From contig NZ_CP027218.1 in NCBI RefSeq assembly GCF_004124275.1, positions 1,801,501 through 1,865,500 of the forward strand: 64,000 nt of DNA, written 5' to 3'. The translations under genes and the position numbers were made by a program. Source of the DNA: Pseudomonas sp. DTU12.3 (GTDB lineage: Bacteria > Pseudomonadota > Gammaproteobacteria > Pseudomonadales > Pseudomonadaceae). The notes under the pieces are model-generated. The model had not been told where the DNA came from. It worked only from the letters and a program-made list of their open reading frames with translations, and made no database searches. This document shows positions 7,981-16,555 of the stretch, piece by piece (positions within the stretch are counted from its first letter, which is position 1; every line of letters begins with the position of its first letter).

Positions 7981-9093
7981 TTAATACTGCGTCAAATCCG
8001 CCAACGGATGCCGCCCCTCCCAGACTTTGTGAAAGTGCGCCTCAACCACCGCATCCGGCACATGGTTGATGTCCGGCCAATGCCAGTGCGGTTTCTGATC
8101 CTTGTCGATCAGCCGCGCACGAACCCCTTCGCTGAATTCCGGGTGCCGACAGCAGTTGAGGCTCAGGGTGTATTCCATCTGAAAGACTTCGGCCAGCGAC
8201 ATGTGCCGCGCCCGGATAATCTGCTCCCAGACCAGATGCGCCGTCAGTGGTGAGCCTTCGCTCATGGTTTTCGCCGCCCGTGCGATCAATGGATCGCTGC
8301 TGTCGCGTTGCAGGCTGATGGCTTTCCAGGCGCAGGCAACGTCGCTGACATCAAGCAGTTCGTCGATCTGCTGACGGCGCGGCAGCCACTGCGCTTCGGG
8401 CATCTGCGCGACGGCTTCCTGTTGCAGGGCCTTGAGCAGACTGTTGAGTTGCATGTCGGTCTGTTCCTGCCAGTTCAATTGCAGCAAGCCTTCGATCAGT
8501 TGCGGTTGCTGTTCATCCAGCAGAAAACGATCGGCCAGATCGAGATCGATCGCATCGCGCGCGTTCATGTGCGCGCCGGTCAGGCCCAGAAACAAGCCGA
8601 GCTTGCCCGGCAGACGTGCGAGAAACCAACTGGCGCCTACGTCCGGATACAGACCAATGGTGATTTCCGGCATCGCCAAGCGGCTGCTCGGCGTGACGAT
8701 CCGCGTGCTCGCGCCTTGCAGCAAGCCCATACCGCCACCGAGCACGTAACCATGGCCCCAGCAGATCAACGGTTTCGGATAGGTGTGCAGGCTGTAATCG
8801 AGGCGATATTCCGCGCTGAAAAACTGTGCGGCCAGCGGCGGCACTTCGCCGGGGTGGGCACGGCAGGCTTCGACCAGGCTGCGCACTTCGCCGCCGGCGC
8901 AAAAGGCTTTGGCGCCATTGCCGCGCAGTAACACGCAGACGATTTGTGGATCCTTGGCCCAGGCGTTCAGTTTGTCGCTGAGGGCGTTGATCATCGGCAG
9001 GGACAGCGCATTCAGCGATTTTTCAGCATCCAGGCTGGCGATACCGATGCGGGCGCCGTCGGTGCCGGTGAGTTCTTCGAAGTGCAGATTCAT
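7981..9093 (-). CDS. Enoyl-CoA hydratase/isomerase family protein, 3-hydroxyisobutyryl-CoA hydrolase-like
   Basis: The 370-residue protein is longer than simple enoyl-CoA hydratases (about 260), as expected for the HIBCH-like branch. It carries the oxyanion-hole segment AFCAGGEVRSL near residue 65 and the GHGYVLGGGMGLLQG segment near residue 115, followed by MPEITIGLYPDVGASWFL with the HIBCH-type glutamate and aspartate. The C-terminal HPEFSEGVRARLIDKD segment is also typical. The family hydrolyses 3-hydroxyisobutyryl-CoA in valine degradation. No other valine genes are adjacent, so the substrate is inferred. Confidence 0.82.
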   Translation of the reverse strand: MNLHFEELTGTDGARIGIASLDAEKSLNALSLPMINALSDKLNAWAKDPQIVCVLLRGNGAKAFCAGGEVRSLVEACRAHPGEVPPLAAQFFSAEYRLDYSLHTYPKPLICWGHGYVLGGGMGLLQGASTRIVTPSSRLAMPEITIGLYPDVGASWFLARLPGKLGLFLGLTGAHMNARDAIDLDLADRFLLDEQQPQLIEGLLQLNWQEQTDMQLNSLLKALQQEAVAQMPEAQWLPRRQQIDELLDVSDVACAWKAISLQRDSSDPLIARAAKTMSEGSPLTAHLVWEQIIRARHMSLAEVFQMEYTLSLNCCRHPEFSEGVRARLIDKDQKPHWHWPDINHVPDAVVEAHFHKVWEGRHPLADLTQY

Positions 9094-9225
9094 CGTGACC
9101 TCGATCGGGAATTTGAACGATCAGTATGATCGTTGTGGGGGAAAGTGCCGGATCTGTGTCAGAGCAATTGACAAGCGTGGTCGGCTTTCCTAGGGTTCGC
9201 CCCATTGTTTTTGCCGGGTATGACC

Positions 9226-9918
9226 ATGACTGCTGACGACCGTATCAAACTCGAACCGAGCTGGAAGGAGGCACTGCGTGCTGAGTTCGACCAGCCTTAC
9301 ATGGCAGAGTTGCGCCAGTTTCTGCAGCAGGAGCGGGCGGCCGGCAAGGAAATCTATCCGCCGGGGCCGATGATTTTTAATGCCTTGAACTCGACGCCAC
9401 TGGATAAAGTGAAGGTGGTGATCCTCGGCCAGGACCCGTATCACGGCCCGGGCCAGGCGCATGGTTTGTGCTTCTCGGTGCAACCGGGCGTGCCGGCGCC
9501 GCCATCGCTGGTCAACATCTATAAAGAATTGAAGCGCGACCTGAACATCGATATCCCCAATCACGGCTACCTGCAGAGTTGGGCCGATCAGGGCGTGTTG
9601 ATGATCAACACCACCATGACCGTCGAGCGCGCCAACGCCAATGCGCATAAGGACAAAGGCTGGCAGTTTTTCACTGATCGGATCATTGAATTGGTCAGCG
9701 AACGCCAGCCGCATCTGGTGTTCATGCTCTGGGGCGCGCATGCGCAGAGCAAGCAGAAACTGATCGACGCGACCAAGCATCTGGTGCTGACATCGGTGCA
9801 TCCGTCGCCGTTGTCGGCTTATCGCGGGTTTTTGGGTTGCGGGCACTTTGGCCGCACCAACAAGTTTCTTGAGCAGAATGGCGAGACGCCGATCGAGTGG
9901 CGTTTGCCGCCGATTTGA
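9226..9918 (+). CDS. ung: Uracil-DNA glycosylase
   Basis: Ung removes uracil from DNA in base excision repair. The 230-residue protein has the water-activating motif GQDPYHG (68-74, Asp70), the motif MINTTMTV and the leucine-loop motif [10 protein letters not shown] near the C-terminus. I chose ATG 9226 ([13 protein letters not shown]) because it gives the family length; ATG 9220, two codons upstream, is possible. The last 65 bases of the coding sequence are repeated just downstream as part of a 147-base tandem duplication. Confidence 0.96.
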   Translation: MTADDRIKLEPSWKEALRAEFDQPYMAELRQFLQQERAAGKEIYPPGPMIFNALNSTPLDKVKVVILGQDPYHGPGQAHGLCFSVQPGVPAPPSLVNIYKELKRDLNIDIPNHGYLQSWADQGVLMINTTMTVERANANAHKDKGWQFFTDRIIELVSERQPHLVFMLWGAHAQSKQKLIDATKHLVLTSVHPSPLSAYRGFLGCGHFGRTNKFLEQNGETPIEWRLPPI

Positions 9919-10147
9919 TCGTTTGACCAAGCTGAACCCTTCGCGAGCAAGCCCGCTCCCACATTGGTTTTGCGGCGTGCACATAACCAATGTGGGAGCA
10001 GCACCAACAAGTTTCTTGAGCAGAATGGCGAGACGCCGATCGAGTGGCGTTTGCCGCCGATTTGATCGTTTGACCAAGCTGGCCCCTTCGCGAGCAAGCC
10101 CGCTCCCACATTGGTTTTGCGGCGTTCACAAATCCAATGTGGGAGCG
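9854..10147. repeat. 147-base tandem duplication: ung 3' end plus REP
   Basis: The first copy covers 9854-10000 and the second 10001-10147, with only a few mismatches. Each unit contains the final 65 bases of ung with the TTTGATCGTTTGACCAAGCT trailer, then a REP arm pair (CTTCGCGAGCAAGCCCGCTC and CCAATGTGGGAGC). In the first unit the second REP arm is cut short at GGGAGCA, exactly where the next ung fragment begins. The second unit runs on into a complete arm ending at about 10162. The duplicated ung piece has no start and is not a gene. Confidence 0.9.
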
Positions 10148-10184
10148 GGCTTGCTCGCGAAGAAGACAACTCGGTCTTGCAGAC

Positions 10185-11219
10185 TTACTCGGGATTACGA
10201 TTCCAGTACTTGAACAACGGCTCCGCCAGAAACAGCACAAACAGCAACCGCATCACCTGCATCGCCGTCACCAGCGGCACCGACAGTTGCAGCGTCTCCG
10301 CCGTCAGGCTCATCTCGGCAATCCCGCCGGGCATCATGCCCAGCGTCAGCGAACGCAGATCCAGATGCGTCAGCGCACTCAACCCCAACGCCGCCAGTGT
10401 CGCGATCAACATGGTCAACGCCGTGCCGATCAACGTGCGCCCCATGAATGAAGGCGCACGCCGGAAAAATTGCCGGTTGAAGTGACAGCCCAAACCGCTG
10501 CCAATCAACCACTGGCCAATCTGACTGCCGCCATCCGGCAAACCGATGTGCAGATCCCAGGCGATACTCACCGTGGCACTCACCAGCAGAGGCCCGAACA
10601 GCCAAGGATTGGGCTGACGCAAACGCTGCCAAAGCCACGCGAGCAAACCACCCGCCGGAAACAGAATCGCCAGCCAACGCCAATCGACGCTGCCAGCGTG
10701 GGCAATCGGGCTGCCGTCGCCAAGCAAATACTTGAACGCCGCCGGCACACACAACACCACCACCAACACCCGCAGACTCTGTCCCGCCGCGACGTGGCTG
10801 AGCATCGCGCCGTTGCGTGCGCCGAGGTTGACCATCTCTCCGGATCCACCGGGCATGCTCGAAAAAAACGCCGTGGCGCGATCTTCACCGGTGCGCCGCA
10901 TCAGCCACACGCCGACTACCGCCGACAGGCTGGTGACCAGCGCACCGAAGAAGATCAAACCGAAGTGGCTGAGCACCTGCTCCATCACCACCGGAGTGAA
11001 GTGCAGGCCGATGCCGATGCCGACAATCCACTGGCCGCACTTGCGGCCGCCAGGGATTTCCGTGAGTTGCCAGGGGGTCAGGCAGCGTACGAGGATGATC
11101 GCCAGCAGCGAGCCGACCATCCACGGCAGTGGCCAGCCGATCTGGCTGGCGAGGTAACCGCCGAGCAGACCGACCAGCGGGGTTCCCCACCAGGACTTGA
11201 GGGAAGACCGATCAAACAT
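10185..11219 (-). CDS. AbrB family membrane protein (COG3180)
   Basis: The 344-residue protein has about ten hydrophobic helices in two similar halves, each with a glycine-rich MPGG motif (SSMPGGSGEM and MMPGGIAEMS). This marks the AbrB/ammonia monooxygenase-regulator family of putative transporters; the name does not imply DNA binding. The start ATG 11219 overlaps the tctA stop by eight bases (ATGTTTGA), so it is probably translated with the tct operon. The next gene on the other side is ung, as in P. aeruginosa. Its substrate is unknown. Confidence 0.82.
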   Translation of the reverse strand: MFDRSSLKSWWGTPLVGLLGGYLASQIGWPLPWMVGSLLAIILVRCLTPWQLTEIPGGRKCGQWIVGIGIGLHFTPVVMEQVLSHFGLIFFGALVTSLSAVVGVWLMRRTGEDRATAFFSSMPGGSGEMVNLGARNGAMLSHVAAGQSLRVLVVVLCVPAAFKYLLGDGSPIAHAGSVDWRWLAILFPAGGLLAWLWQRLRQPNPWLFGPLLVSATVSIAWDLHIGLPDGGSQIGQWLIGSGLGCHFNRQFFRRAPSFMGRTLIGTALTMLIATLAALGLSALTHLDLRSLTLGMMPGGIAEMSLTAETLQLSVPLVTAMQVMRLLFVLFLAEPLFKYWNRNPE

Positions 11220-12726
11220 CGGCGATGGCGCGTTGCGCGGCCGAACGTTTACGCCAGATGCGGATGATCGGCATCAGCAGCATGATCGCCGTGAGTACCC
11301 AGCAACCGAAGGTGATCGGACTCGACCAGAGAATCTCCAATGCACCGTTGGAGATCGACAGGGCACGACGCAGGTTCTGCTCCATCAGACCGCCGAGGAT
11401 GAAGCCCAGCAGCAGCGGCGACAACGGGAAATCCAGCTTGCGCAGGATGTAACCGAAGATGCCGATGCCGATCATCAGGAACAGGTCGAACGTGGTGGCA
11501 TGCACCGCGTAAACGCCGATCCCGGTAATGATCGCGATGACCGGCACCAGCGCCCAGTTCGGCACGGCGAGAATGCGGGTGAATACGCGGATCATCGGGA
11601 TGTTGAGGATCACCAGCATGACGTTGGCGATGAACAACGACGCGATCAGGCCCCAGACGATGTCTGGTTGTTGCTGGAACAGCAGTGGGCCGGGAGTAAT
11701 GTTGTACAGCGACAGCGCGCCAATCATCACCGCCGTGGTGCCCGAACCGGGTACACCGAGGGTCAGCATCGGCACCAATGCGCCGCACGCTGCGCCGCCG
11801 ATGGCGGTTTCCGGGGCGGCGAGGCCACGGGCATCACCTTCACCGAACTTGCCGGTGGTACCGGCAATGCGCTTCTCGGTCATGTAGGCCACGGCGCTGG
11901 CAAGGGTTGCGCCGGCACCCGGCAATACGCCCATGATGAAACCGAGGACGCCGCAACGCAGGTTCACGGTGAATACCGATGCCGCTTCCTTGAAGTTGAA
12001 CATCATGCGACCGGTAGCTTTCACCGCTTCCTGGCCGTGGTGGGTTTTTTCCAGCAGCAGAAGAATTTCGCTGATGGAGAACAGGCCCAGCACCAATACG
12101 ACGAACTGAATGCCGTCGGTCAGGTGAATGTTGTCGCCGGTGAAGCGATAAACGCCGCTGTTGGCGTCGATGCCGACGGTCGAGAGGAACAGGCCGATCA
12201 ACGCCGCAATAAAGGTTTTCAACGGCCGATCACCGGCCATGCCGCCGAGACAGACAATCGCAAACACCATCAACACGAAGTATTCCGCCGGGCCGAAGGC
12301 AATCGCCCACTTCGCCAGCAGCGGGGCGAACAGCACCATGCCGCAAGTGGCGATAAACGCACCGATGAACGAGCTCCACGCCGACAGCGACAGCGCCACA
12401 CCGGCCAGGCCTTTGCGGGCCATCGGGTAGCCGTCGAGGGTGGTCATCACGGTGGAGGCTTCGCCCGGAATGTTCAGCAGGATCGAGCTGATCCGGCCAC
12501 CGTATTCGCAGCCCAGATACACCGCTGCCAGCAGAATCAATGCCGACTCCGGTGGCAAGCCGAGTGCAAATGCGATCGGGATCAGCAACGCCACGCCGTT
12601 GATCGGACCCAGGCCCGGCAGCAGGCCGACCACGGTGCCGATCAGCGTGCCGCACAGCGCGGTCACCAGGTTGTACGGGCTCAGCGCGACGCCGAAACCC
12701 TGACCCAAATAGCCAAGAGTATCCAT
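11212..12726 (-). CDS. tctA: Tripartite tricarboxylate transporter, large permease subunit TctA
   Basis: The 504-residue protein is the 12-helix permease of the TTT family. It carries the family motifs GTLIGTVVGLLPGLGP near residue 27 and GVPGSGTTAVMIGAL near residue 325, with SSILLNIPGEASTVMTTLDG in the first half. With TctB it imports tricarboxylates delivered by the periplasmic protein TctC. The gene starts one base after tctB ends and its stop overlaps abrB. It lies in the operon opdH-tctC-tctB-tctA. Confidence 0.95.
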   Translation of the reverse strand: MDTLGYLGQGFGVALSPYNLVTALCGTLIGTVVGLLPGLGPINGVALLIPIAFALGLPPESALILLAAVYLGCEYGGRISSILLNIPGEASTVMTTLDGYPMARKGLAGVALSLSAWSSFIGAFIATCGMVLFAPLLAKWAIAFGPAEYFVLMVFAIVCLGGMAGDRPLKTFIAALIGLFLSTVGIDANSGVYRFTGDNIHLTDGIQFVVLVLGLFSISEILLLLEKTHHGQEAVKATGRMMFNFKEAASVFTVNLRCGVLGFIMGVLPGAGATLASAVAYMTEKRIAGTTGKFGEGDARGLAAPETAIGGAACGALVPMLTLGVPGSGTTAVMIGALSLYNITPGPLLFQQQPDIVWGLIASLFIANVMLVILNIPMIRVFTRILAVPNWALVPVIAIITGIGVYAVHATTFDLFLMIGIGIFGYILRKLDFPLSPLLLGFILGGLMEQNLRRALSISNGALEILWSSPITFGCWVLTAIMLLMPIIRIWRKRSAAQRAIADV

Positions 12727-12727
12727 A

Positions 12728-13192
12728 TCAGTTCTCCAGAACGCTGAGCAGGCCGAGAGGCAGCGGAACGTCCATCACACGGTCGAACAGCAGGTAAAGA
12801 CCGATGGCCATCAGGCTGATGATCACCACGCTCGGCAACCAGCGGCCACCGTAGAGGCGAGCCATCGGTACGCCGGTGAGGATGCTGGCGACGATGAAAC
12901 CGAGGGGTTCGAAGGTGCCGGCGAACACCAGCAACAGCACCACGCAGATGCCGATCTTGGTCAGGGTTTCGCGATCCAGCGGCGGCTCGTCATCACTGTG
13001 TTTGATCGCTGCCGGACGGAACACCATGTACAGCAGCGCCGCGCCCATCAGCGCAAGCATCAATAGAGGGAAGGCGCGCGGGCCGACGGGTTCGTAGGAA
13101 AAAGCCGCTTGGTACGGCCACGCCATCAGTGCCAGGCCGACGCAGACCAGCAACAGCATCGAGGCGAAAATGCGTTGTAAAAGTGTGGACAT
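12728..13192 (-). CDS. tctB: Tripartite tricarboxylate transporter, small permease subunit TctB
   Basis: The 154-residue protein has four predicted membrane segments and the family pattern GPRAFPLLMLALMGAALLYM in the first half. It is the small membrane subunit partnering TctA. I chose ATG 13192 (MSTLLQRIFAS), which has AGGAG six bases upstream, over a longer in-frame start at 13228. The single-base gap to tctA indicates tight coupling. Confidence 0.92.
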   Translation of the reverse strand: MSTLLQRIFASMLLLVCVGLALMAWPYQAAFSYEPVGPRAFPLLMLALMGAALLYMVFRPAAIKHSDDEPPLDRETLTKIGICVVLLLVFAGTFEPLGFIVASILTGVPMARLYGGRWLPSVVIISLMAIGLYLLFDRVMDVPLPLGLLSVLEN

Positions 13193-13249
13193 GACAAACT
13201 CCTGGGCCGTGCCCCCGTCAAGGGACATGGCCGTGGGATGCAGGGACGG

Positions 13250-14227
13250 TTACTGGATCAGGCCGAACTCTTTGGCCAGCACTTTGTAGTCCGCGACCTG
13301 CTTCTTCACGTAGGTGTCGAGTTCCGGGCCGGTCATGGCGAACGGGAACAGTTCACGCTGATCGCGCAGCTTGGCGAACTCGTCGGAGGCCAGCAGTTTG
13401 TCAAACGCGTCTTTCCACCAGGCGTAATCTTCATCACTGACTTTTGGCCCCAGGTAGAAACCGCGCACCACTGGCCAGACGATGTCGTAGCCCTGCTCGC
13501 GAGCGGTGGGGATGTCTTTCATTTCCGGCTCGTCGAGACGCTTGTCGGCGAACACCGCGAGCAGGCGCATGTCGCCGCTCTGGATGTGCGGCATGGAGTC
13601 GGAGATGTCGGTGCTGCCGACCTGGATGTGGCCGCCGAGCAGGGCGGTGGCGATCTCGCCGCCACCTTCGAGCGCCACATAGCGCAGGTCACGCGGGTTG
13701 ATCCCGGCGGCCTTGGCGATCAGTGCGGTTTGCATCCAGTCCTGGCTGCCGACGGTGCCACCGGAACCGATGACCACCGAGCCTGGATCTTTCTTCAACG
13801 CCTGAACGAGATCGTCGAGGGTCTTGTAGGGCGAATCGCTTTTCACCGCGATGGCGCCGTAGCTGGTGCCAACCGCTGCCAGCCAGCGCACGTTGGTTTC
13901 ATCGAAACGACCGAACTTGCCTTGCGCCAGGTTCAGCAGCGAACCGCTCGACCACGCGACCAGCGTGCCGGCATCGGCAGGACGTTGCGCGACTACTGCG
14001 TTGTAAGCCACCGCGCCGACACCGCCGGGCATGTAGGTGACGCGCATCGGTTTGCTCAGCAGTTTCTGATTGACCAGTGCGCTCTGCACCAGTTTGCAGG
14101 TCAGGTCAAAACCACCGCCCGGCGATGCCGGCGCAATGCATTCCGGACGTTTTGGTTCAGCCAGCAACTGGCCAGCAACCAGCATCATGCCGGCAGCCAA
14201 AGCAACTTTACGCAGTGAAAAATTCAT
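13250..14227 (-). CDS. tctC: Tricarboxylate-binding periplasmic protein TctC
   Basis: The 325-residue precursor has a Sec signal peptide (MNFSLRKVALAAGMMLVAGQLLAE; cleavage probably after LLA near residue 23). A Bug/TctC-type solute-binding domain follows, with IAPASPGGGFDLTCK near its start and VIGSGGTVGSQDW near residue 165. It captures citrate-like acids for TctAB. ATG 14227 is preceded by GGAGAG; the longer ORF runs into repeat DNA and was rejected. An AACAAAAA motif 17-24 bases upstream may be a Crc/Hfq site. Confidence 0.93.
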   Translation of the reverse strand: MNFSLRKVALAAGMMLVAGQLLAEPKRPECIAPASPGGGFDLTCKLVQSALVNQKLLSKPMRVTYMPGGVGAVAYNAVVAQRPADAGTLVAWSSGSLLNLAQGKFGRFDETNVRWLAAVGTSYGAIAVKSDSPYKTLDDLVQALKKDPGSVVIGSGGTVGSQDWMQTALIAKAAGINPRDLRYVALEGGGEIATALLGGHIQVGSTDISDSMPHIQSGDMRLLAVFADKRLDEPEMKDIPTAREQGYDIVWPVVRGFYLGPKVSDEDYAWWKDAFDKLLASDEFAKLRDQRELFPFAMTGPELDTYVKKQVADYKVLAKEFGLIQ

Positions 14228-14243
14228 TGGTCTCTCCACAGTT

Positions 14244-14251
14244 TTTTTGTT
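14244..14251 (-). promoter_or_regulatory. Candidate Crc/Hfq CA motif at the tctC translation start
   Basis: On the minus strand the sequence reads AACAAAAA, matching the AANAANAA consensus recognised by Hfq with Crc in pseudomonads. It lies 17-24 bases before the tctC ATG, next to the Shine-Dalgarno region, where such motifs block translation during catabolite repression. The motif is short and can occur by chance. Confidence 0.45.
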
Positions 14252-14264
14252 GTAAGGGCTTTTA

Positions 14265-14322
14265 TGTAGGAGCTGCCGAAGGCTGCGATCTTTTGATCTT
14301 TTGATCTTTTGATCTTTTGATC
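14265..14322. repeat. REP arm (TGTAGGAGCTGCCGAAGGCT type) followed by a GATCTTTT octamer array
   Basis: A single copy of the TGTAGGAGCTGCCGAAGGCT-GCGATCTTTT repeat runs into five GATC words separated by four TTTT blocks (14287-14322). This is an eight-base tandem repeat of about 4.5 units. It lies between tctC and opdH. It looks like slippage at the end of the common REP sequence and could vary in length between strains. Confidence 0.85.
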
Positions 14323-14354
14323 TCCCGACCACAACACCAAGGCATTTCAATCAA

Positions 14355-15647
14355 TTACCAAAGGGCAACGCTATAGCTCACCAGCAAACGCACTTCATCC
14401 GCATCGCGAGCCGAGTAATTGGAACGGTAAGTAGCATTCCTCAAACGCACCGCGACATCCTTCAAGGCGCCGCTTTGTACTACATATTTGATCTCGGTGT
14501 TGCGCTCCCACTCTTTGCCTTCTTCACCGTTCTTGAGCTTGATGTTGTCACCGCTCAAGTAGCGGCTCATGAAGCTCAGGCCGGGGATGCCAAACCTGGC
14601 GAAGTCAAAGTCGTAGCGAGCCTGCCATGAGCGTTCTTCAGCGCCGCCGAAGTCGTTGATCTGCACGAAGTTGACCAGGTACGGGTCGCTGCCATCGACG
14701 TAGGGGAAGGCGCTGTCGCCGGACATGTGCTGATAACCGGCGCTGAACTTGTGGCCGCTGAGTGCGTAGCTGACCAGACCGTTGAGCGAGCGGTTGTCGA
14801 TCTCGCCGCCACGGGCCGCGCCTTGGTCATCACTGACGGCGAAACGCAGGTCGGTGGCAAACGTGCCCGGCCCCATCGGCCGCGAGGCAACGAGGCCAAA
14901 GAAGTGCTGGTTGTAGACTTCGTCGAGTTGCGCGAAGTGATAACTGCCGGTGATCCTGTCGGTGAACTTGTAGTCGACGCCGCCAAAATCGAAGTGTTTG
15001 CCGGCAGCGGTACCGGCGAAACGGCTGTTCTTGTTGTTGAGGGCGATGTCTTCGAAGTCGGTGCTGTCGCGATCCTTGGCTTTCTCCAGGCGTCCACCGG
15101 TGAACGTCAGGTTCTTGATCTCTTTGGAGGTCAGCAAACCGCCTTCAAAAGTCTGCGGCAGGATGCGTCCGTCGTTGGGTTTGAGGATCGGCAGTTCGGG
15201 AATCAGGCTGCCGATTTTCAGTTCCGTGGCGGAGATTTTCACTTTGCCGGTCAGACCCAGCTTGGAGTATTCGTCTGCTGCACGCCCGTCGTCATGGGTC
15301 GGCAACAGACCGGTGCCGGTGCGGTCCGGGCTTGAATCGAGTTTCACCCCCAGCATGCCCAGCGCATCGACACCGAACCCCACGGTGCCGTCGGTGTAAC
15401 CCGATTGCAGATTGAGCATGAAGCCTTGCGCCCATTCGTCACGCTTGGACTGTTGAGCGCTGGTGCCATCGCGGAAGTCGCGGTTGAAATACATGTTGCG
15501 GGTTTCGAAAGTGGCGCTGCTGTCTTCGATGAAGTCGGCAAAACTCAACGGCGAAAAACCGGCAAGGGCGGCGGCGCTGGCGAGGGCGGTGTGGCTGAGA
15601 CGGGAAGGGCGAACAGGCGTGGACGCCTGCGGCTGCATGGACGGCAT
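14355..15647 (-). CDS. opdH: OprD-family outer-membrane porin OpdH (tricarboxylate uptake)
   Basis: The 430-residue precursor begins with a signal peptide (about 37 residues, ending SPLSFA) and then FIEDSSATFETRNMYFNRDF, the hallmark start of mature OprD-family porins. The C-terminus VRLLVSYSVALW ends in an aromatic residue, as needed for barrel insertion. The family forms 18-strand channels. Its position beside tctCBA and tctDE matches P. aeruginosa opdH, a cis-aconitate/tricarboxylate porin. It is the first gene of the minus-strand tct operon. Confidence 0.88.
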   Translation of the reverse strand: MPSMQPQASTPVRPSRLSHTALASAAALAGFSPLSFADFIEDSSATFETRNMYFNRDFRDGTSAQQSKRDEWAQGFMLNLQSGYTDGTVGFGVDALGMLGVKLDSSPDRTGTGLLPTHDDGRAADEYSKLGLTGKVKISATELKIGSLIPELPILKPNDGRILPQTFEGGLLTSKEIKNLTFTGGRLEKAKDRDSTDFEDIALNNKNSRFAGTAAGKHFDFGGVDYKFTDRITGSYHFAQLDEVYNQHFFGLVASRPMGPGTFATDLRFAVSDDQGAARGGEIDNRSLNGLVSYALSGHKFSAGYQHMSGDSAFPYVDGSDPYLVNFVQINDFGGAEERSWQARYDFDFARFGIPGLSFMSRYLSGDNIKLKNGEEGKEWERNTEIKYVVQSGALKDVAVRLRNATYRSNYSARDADEVRLLVSYSVALW

Positions 15648-15662
15648 GCGGGTGTACTCCGT

Positions 15663-15670
15663 TTATTGTT
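15663..15670 (-). promoter_or_regulatory. Candidate Crc/Hfq CA motif at the opdH translation start
   Basis: The minus strand reads AACAATAA, an exact AANAANAA match, directly before the CGGAG ribosome-binding site and 16-23 bases before the opdH ATG. Together with the motif before tctC it suggests post-transcriptional catabolite repression of the uptake system. Confidence 0.5.
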
Positions 15671-15762
15671 CTTATTGGTCGAAAACGCTTCGTGGCGTTT
15701 TTCGTAGCGCTGTGTGGCAGCAGCGACGGCAGCCGGGACTGTCCGTGGGCCGACTCTAACCG

Positions 15763-15795
15763 GCTAACCTTTCGCTAACCTTTCAGCTGACTTTC
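15763..15795. promoter_or_regulatory. Direct repeats in the opdH/tctD divergent promoter (candidate TctD operator)
   Basis: GCTAACCTTTC occurs at 15763-15773 and again at 15774-15784. A third, weaker copy (GCTGACTTTC) lies at 15786-15795. Eleven-base phasing, one helical turn, is what OmpR/PhoB-class regulators such as TctD bind. The array lies between the divergent opdH and tctD starts, about 116 bases from opdH and 89 from tctD. Confidence 0.5.
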
Positions 15796-15883
15796 AGCGT
15801 TTTCGGGCTTCACAGCGCCAGTTGCGGCTGTAAACTCCGCGGCAAAGAGTGGCGTCGGCCATCCCTGAACGAGGTAAAAATCC

Positions 15884-16555
15884 ATGCGTGTTCTGCTCGT
15901 CGAAGACCATCTGCAACTGGCCGAAAGTGTCGCGCAGGCGCTCAAGAGCACCGGTCTGACTGTGGATGTGCTGCACGATGGCGTCGCCGCCGATCTGGCC
16001 TTGAGCAGCGAGGAGTACGCGGTGGCGATCCTCGATGTCGGCCTGCCGCGCATGGACGGTTTCGAAGTACTCGCGCGTTTGCGCGCACGCGGAAAAAATC
16101 TGCCGGTGCTGATGCTGACCGCGCGCAGTGATGTGAAGGACCGCGTGCATGGCCTCAATCTGGGCGCTGACGATTACCTCGCCAAACCGTTCGAACTGAC
16201 TGAGTTGGAGGCGCGGGTCAAAGCCTTGCTGCGGCGCAGTGTGCTCGGCGGTGAACGGCAACAGCGTTGCGGCGTGCTGGCGTATGACCTCGACACCCGG
16301 CGTTTCACCCTAGGCGAAGAGTTGCTGACCCTGACCTCCCGCGAGCAAGCCGTACTGGAAGCGTTGATCGCCCGACCGGGCAGGGTGATGAGCAAGGAGC
16401 AATTGGCTTCGCAAGTGTTCGGCCTCGACGAGGAAGCCAGCCCCGATGCCATCGAAATCTACGTGCATCGCCTGCGCAAGAAACTCGACGGCCAACCGGT
16501 GGCAATCGTGACTTTCCGTGGTCTCGGTTATCTGCTGGAAAGCCGCGATGCATAA
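15884..16555 (+). CDS. tctD: Two-component response regulator TctD
   Basis: The 223-residue protein has a receiver domain (1 to about 115) with Asp51 in AILDVGLPRMDG as phosphoacceptor and Lys101 in LAKPFE. An OmpR/PhoB winged-helix DNA-binding domain follows (about 130-220, ending VTFRGLGYLLE). It controls tricarboxylate uptake genes in response to TctE. It is transcribed divergently from opdH, and its stop overlaps the tctE start by eight bases (ATGCATAA). Confidence 0.93.
   Translation: MRVLLVEDHLQLAESVAQALKSTGLTVDVLHDGVAADLALSSEEYAVAILDVGLPRMDGFEVLARLRARGKNLPVLMLTARSDVKDRVHGLNLGADDYLAKPFELTELEARVKALLRRSVLGGERQQRCGVLAYDLDTRRFTLGEELLTLTSREQAVLEALIARPGRVMSKEQLASQVFGLDEEASPDAIEIYVHRLRKKLDGQPVAIVTFRGLGYLLESRDA

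Noticed and set aside
11197..12747. 516-codon plus-strand ORF opposite tctA
   Set aside because: Its composition (Gln, His, Arg, Asp, Gly rich without hydrophobic cores) is what the complement of a membrane-protein gene gives. tctA is unmistakable.
14265..14322. CRISPR-like array at the GATCTTTT repeats
   Set aside because: The units are 8 bases without spacers, so it is a simple tandem repeat.
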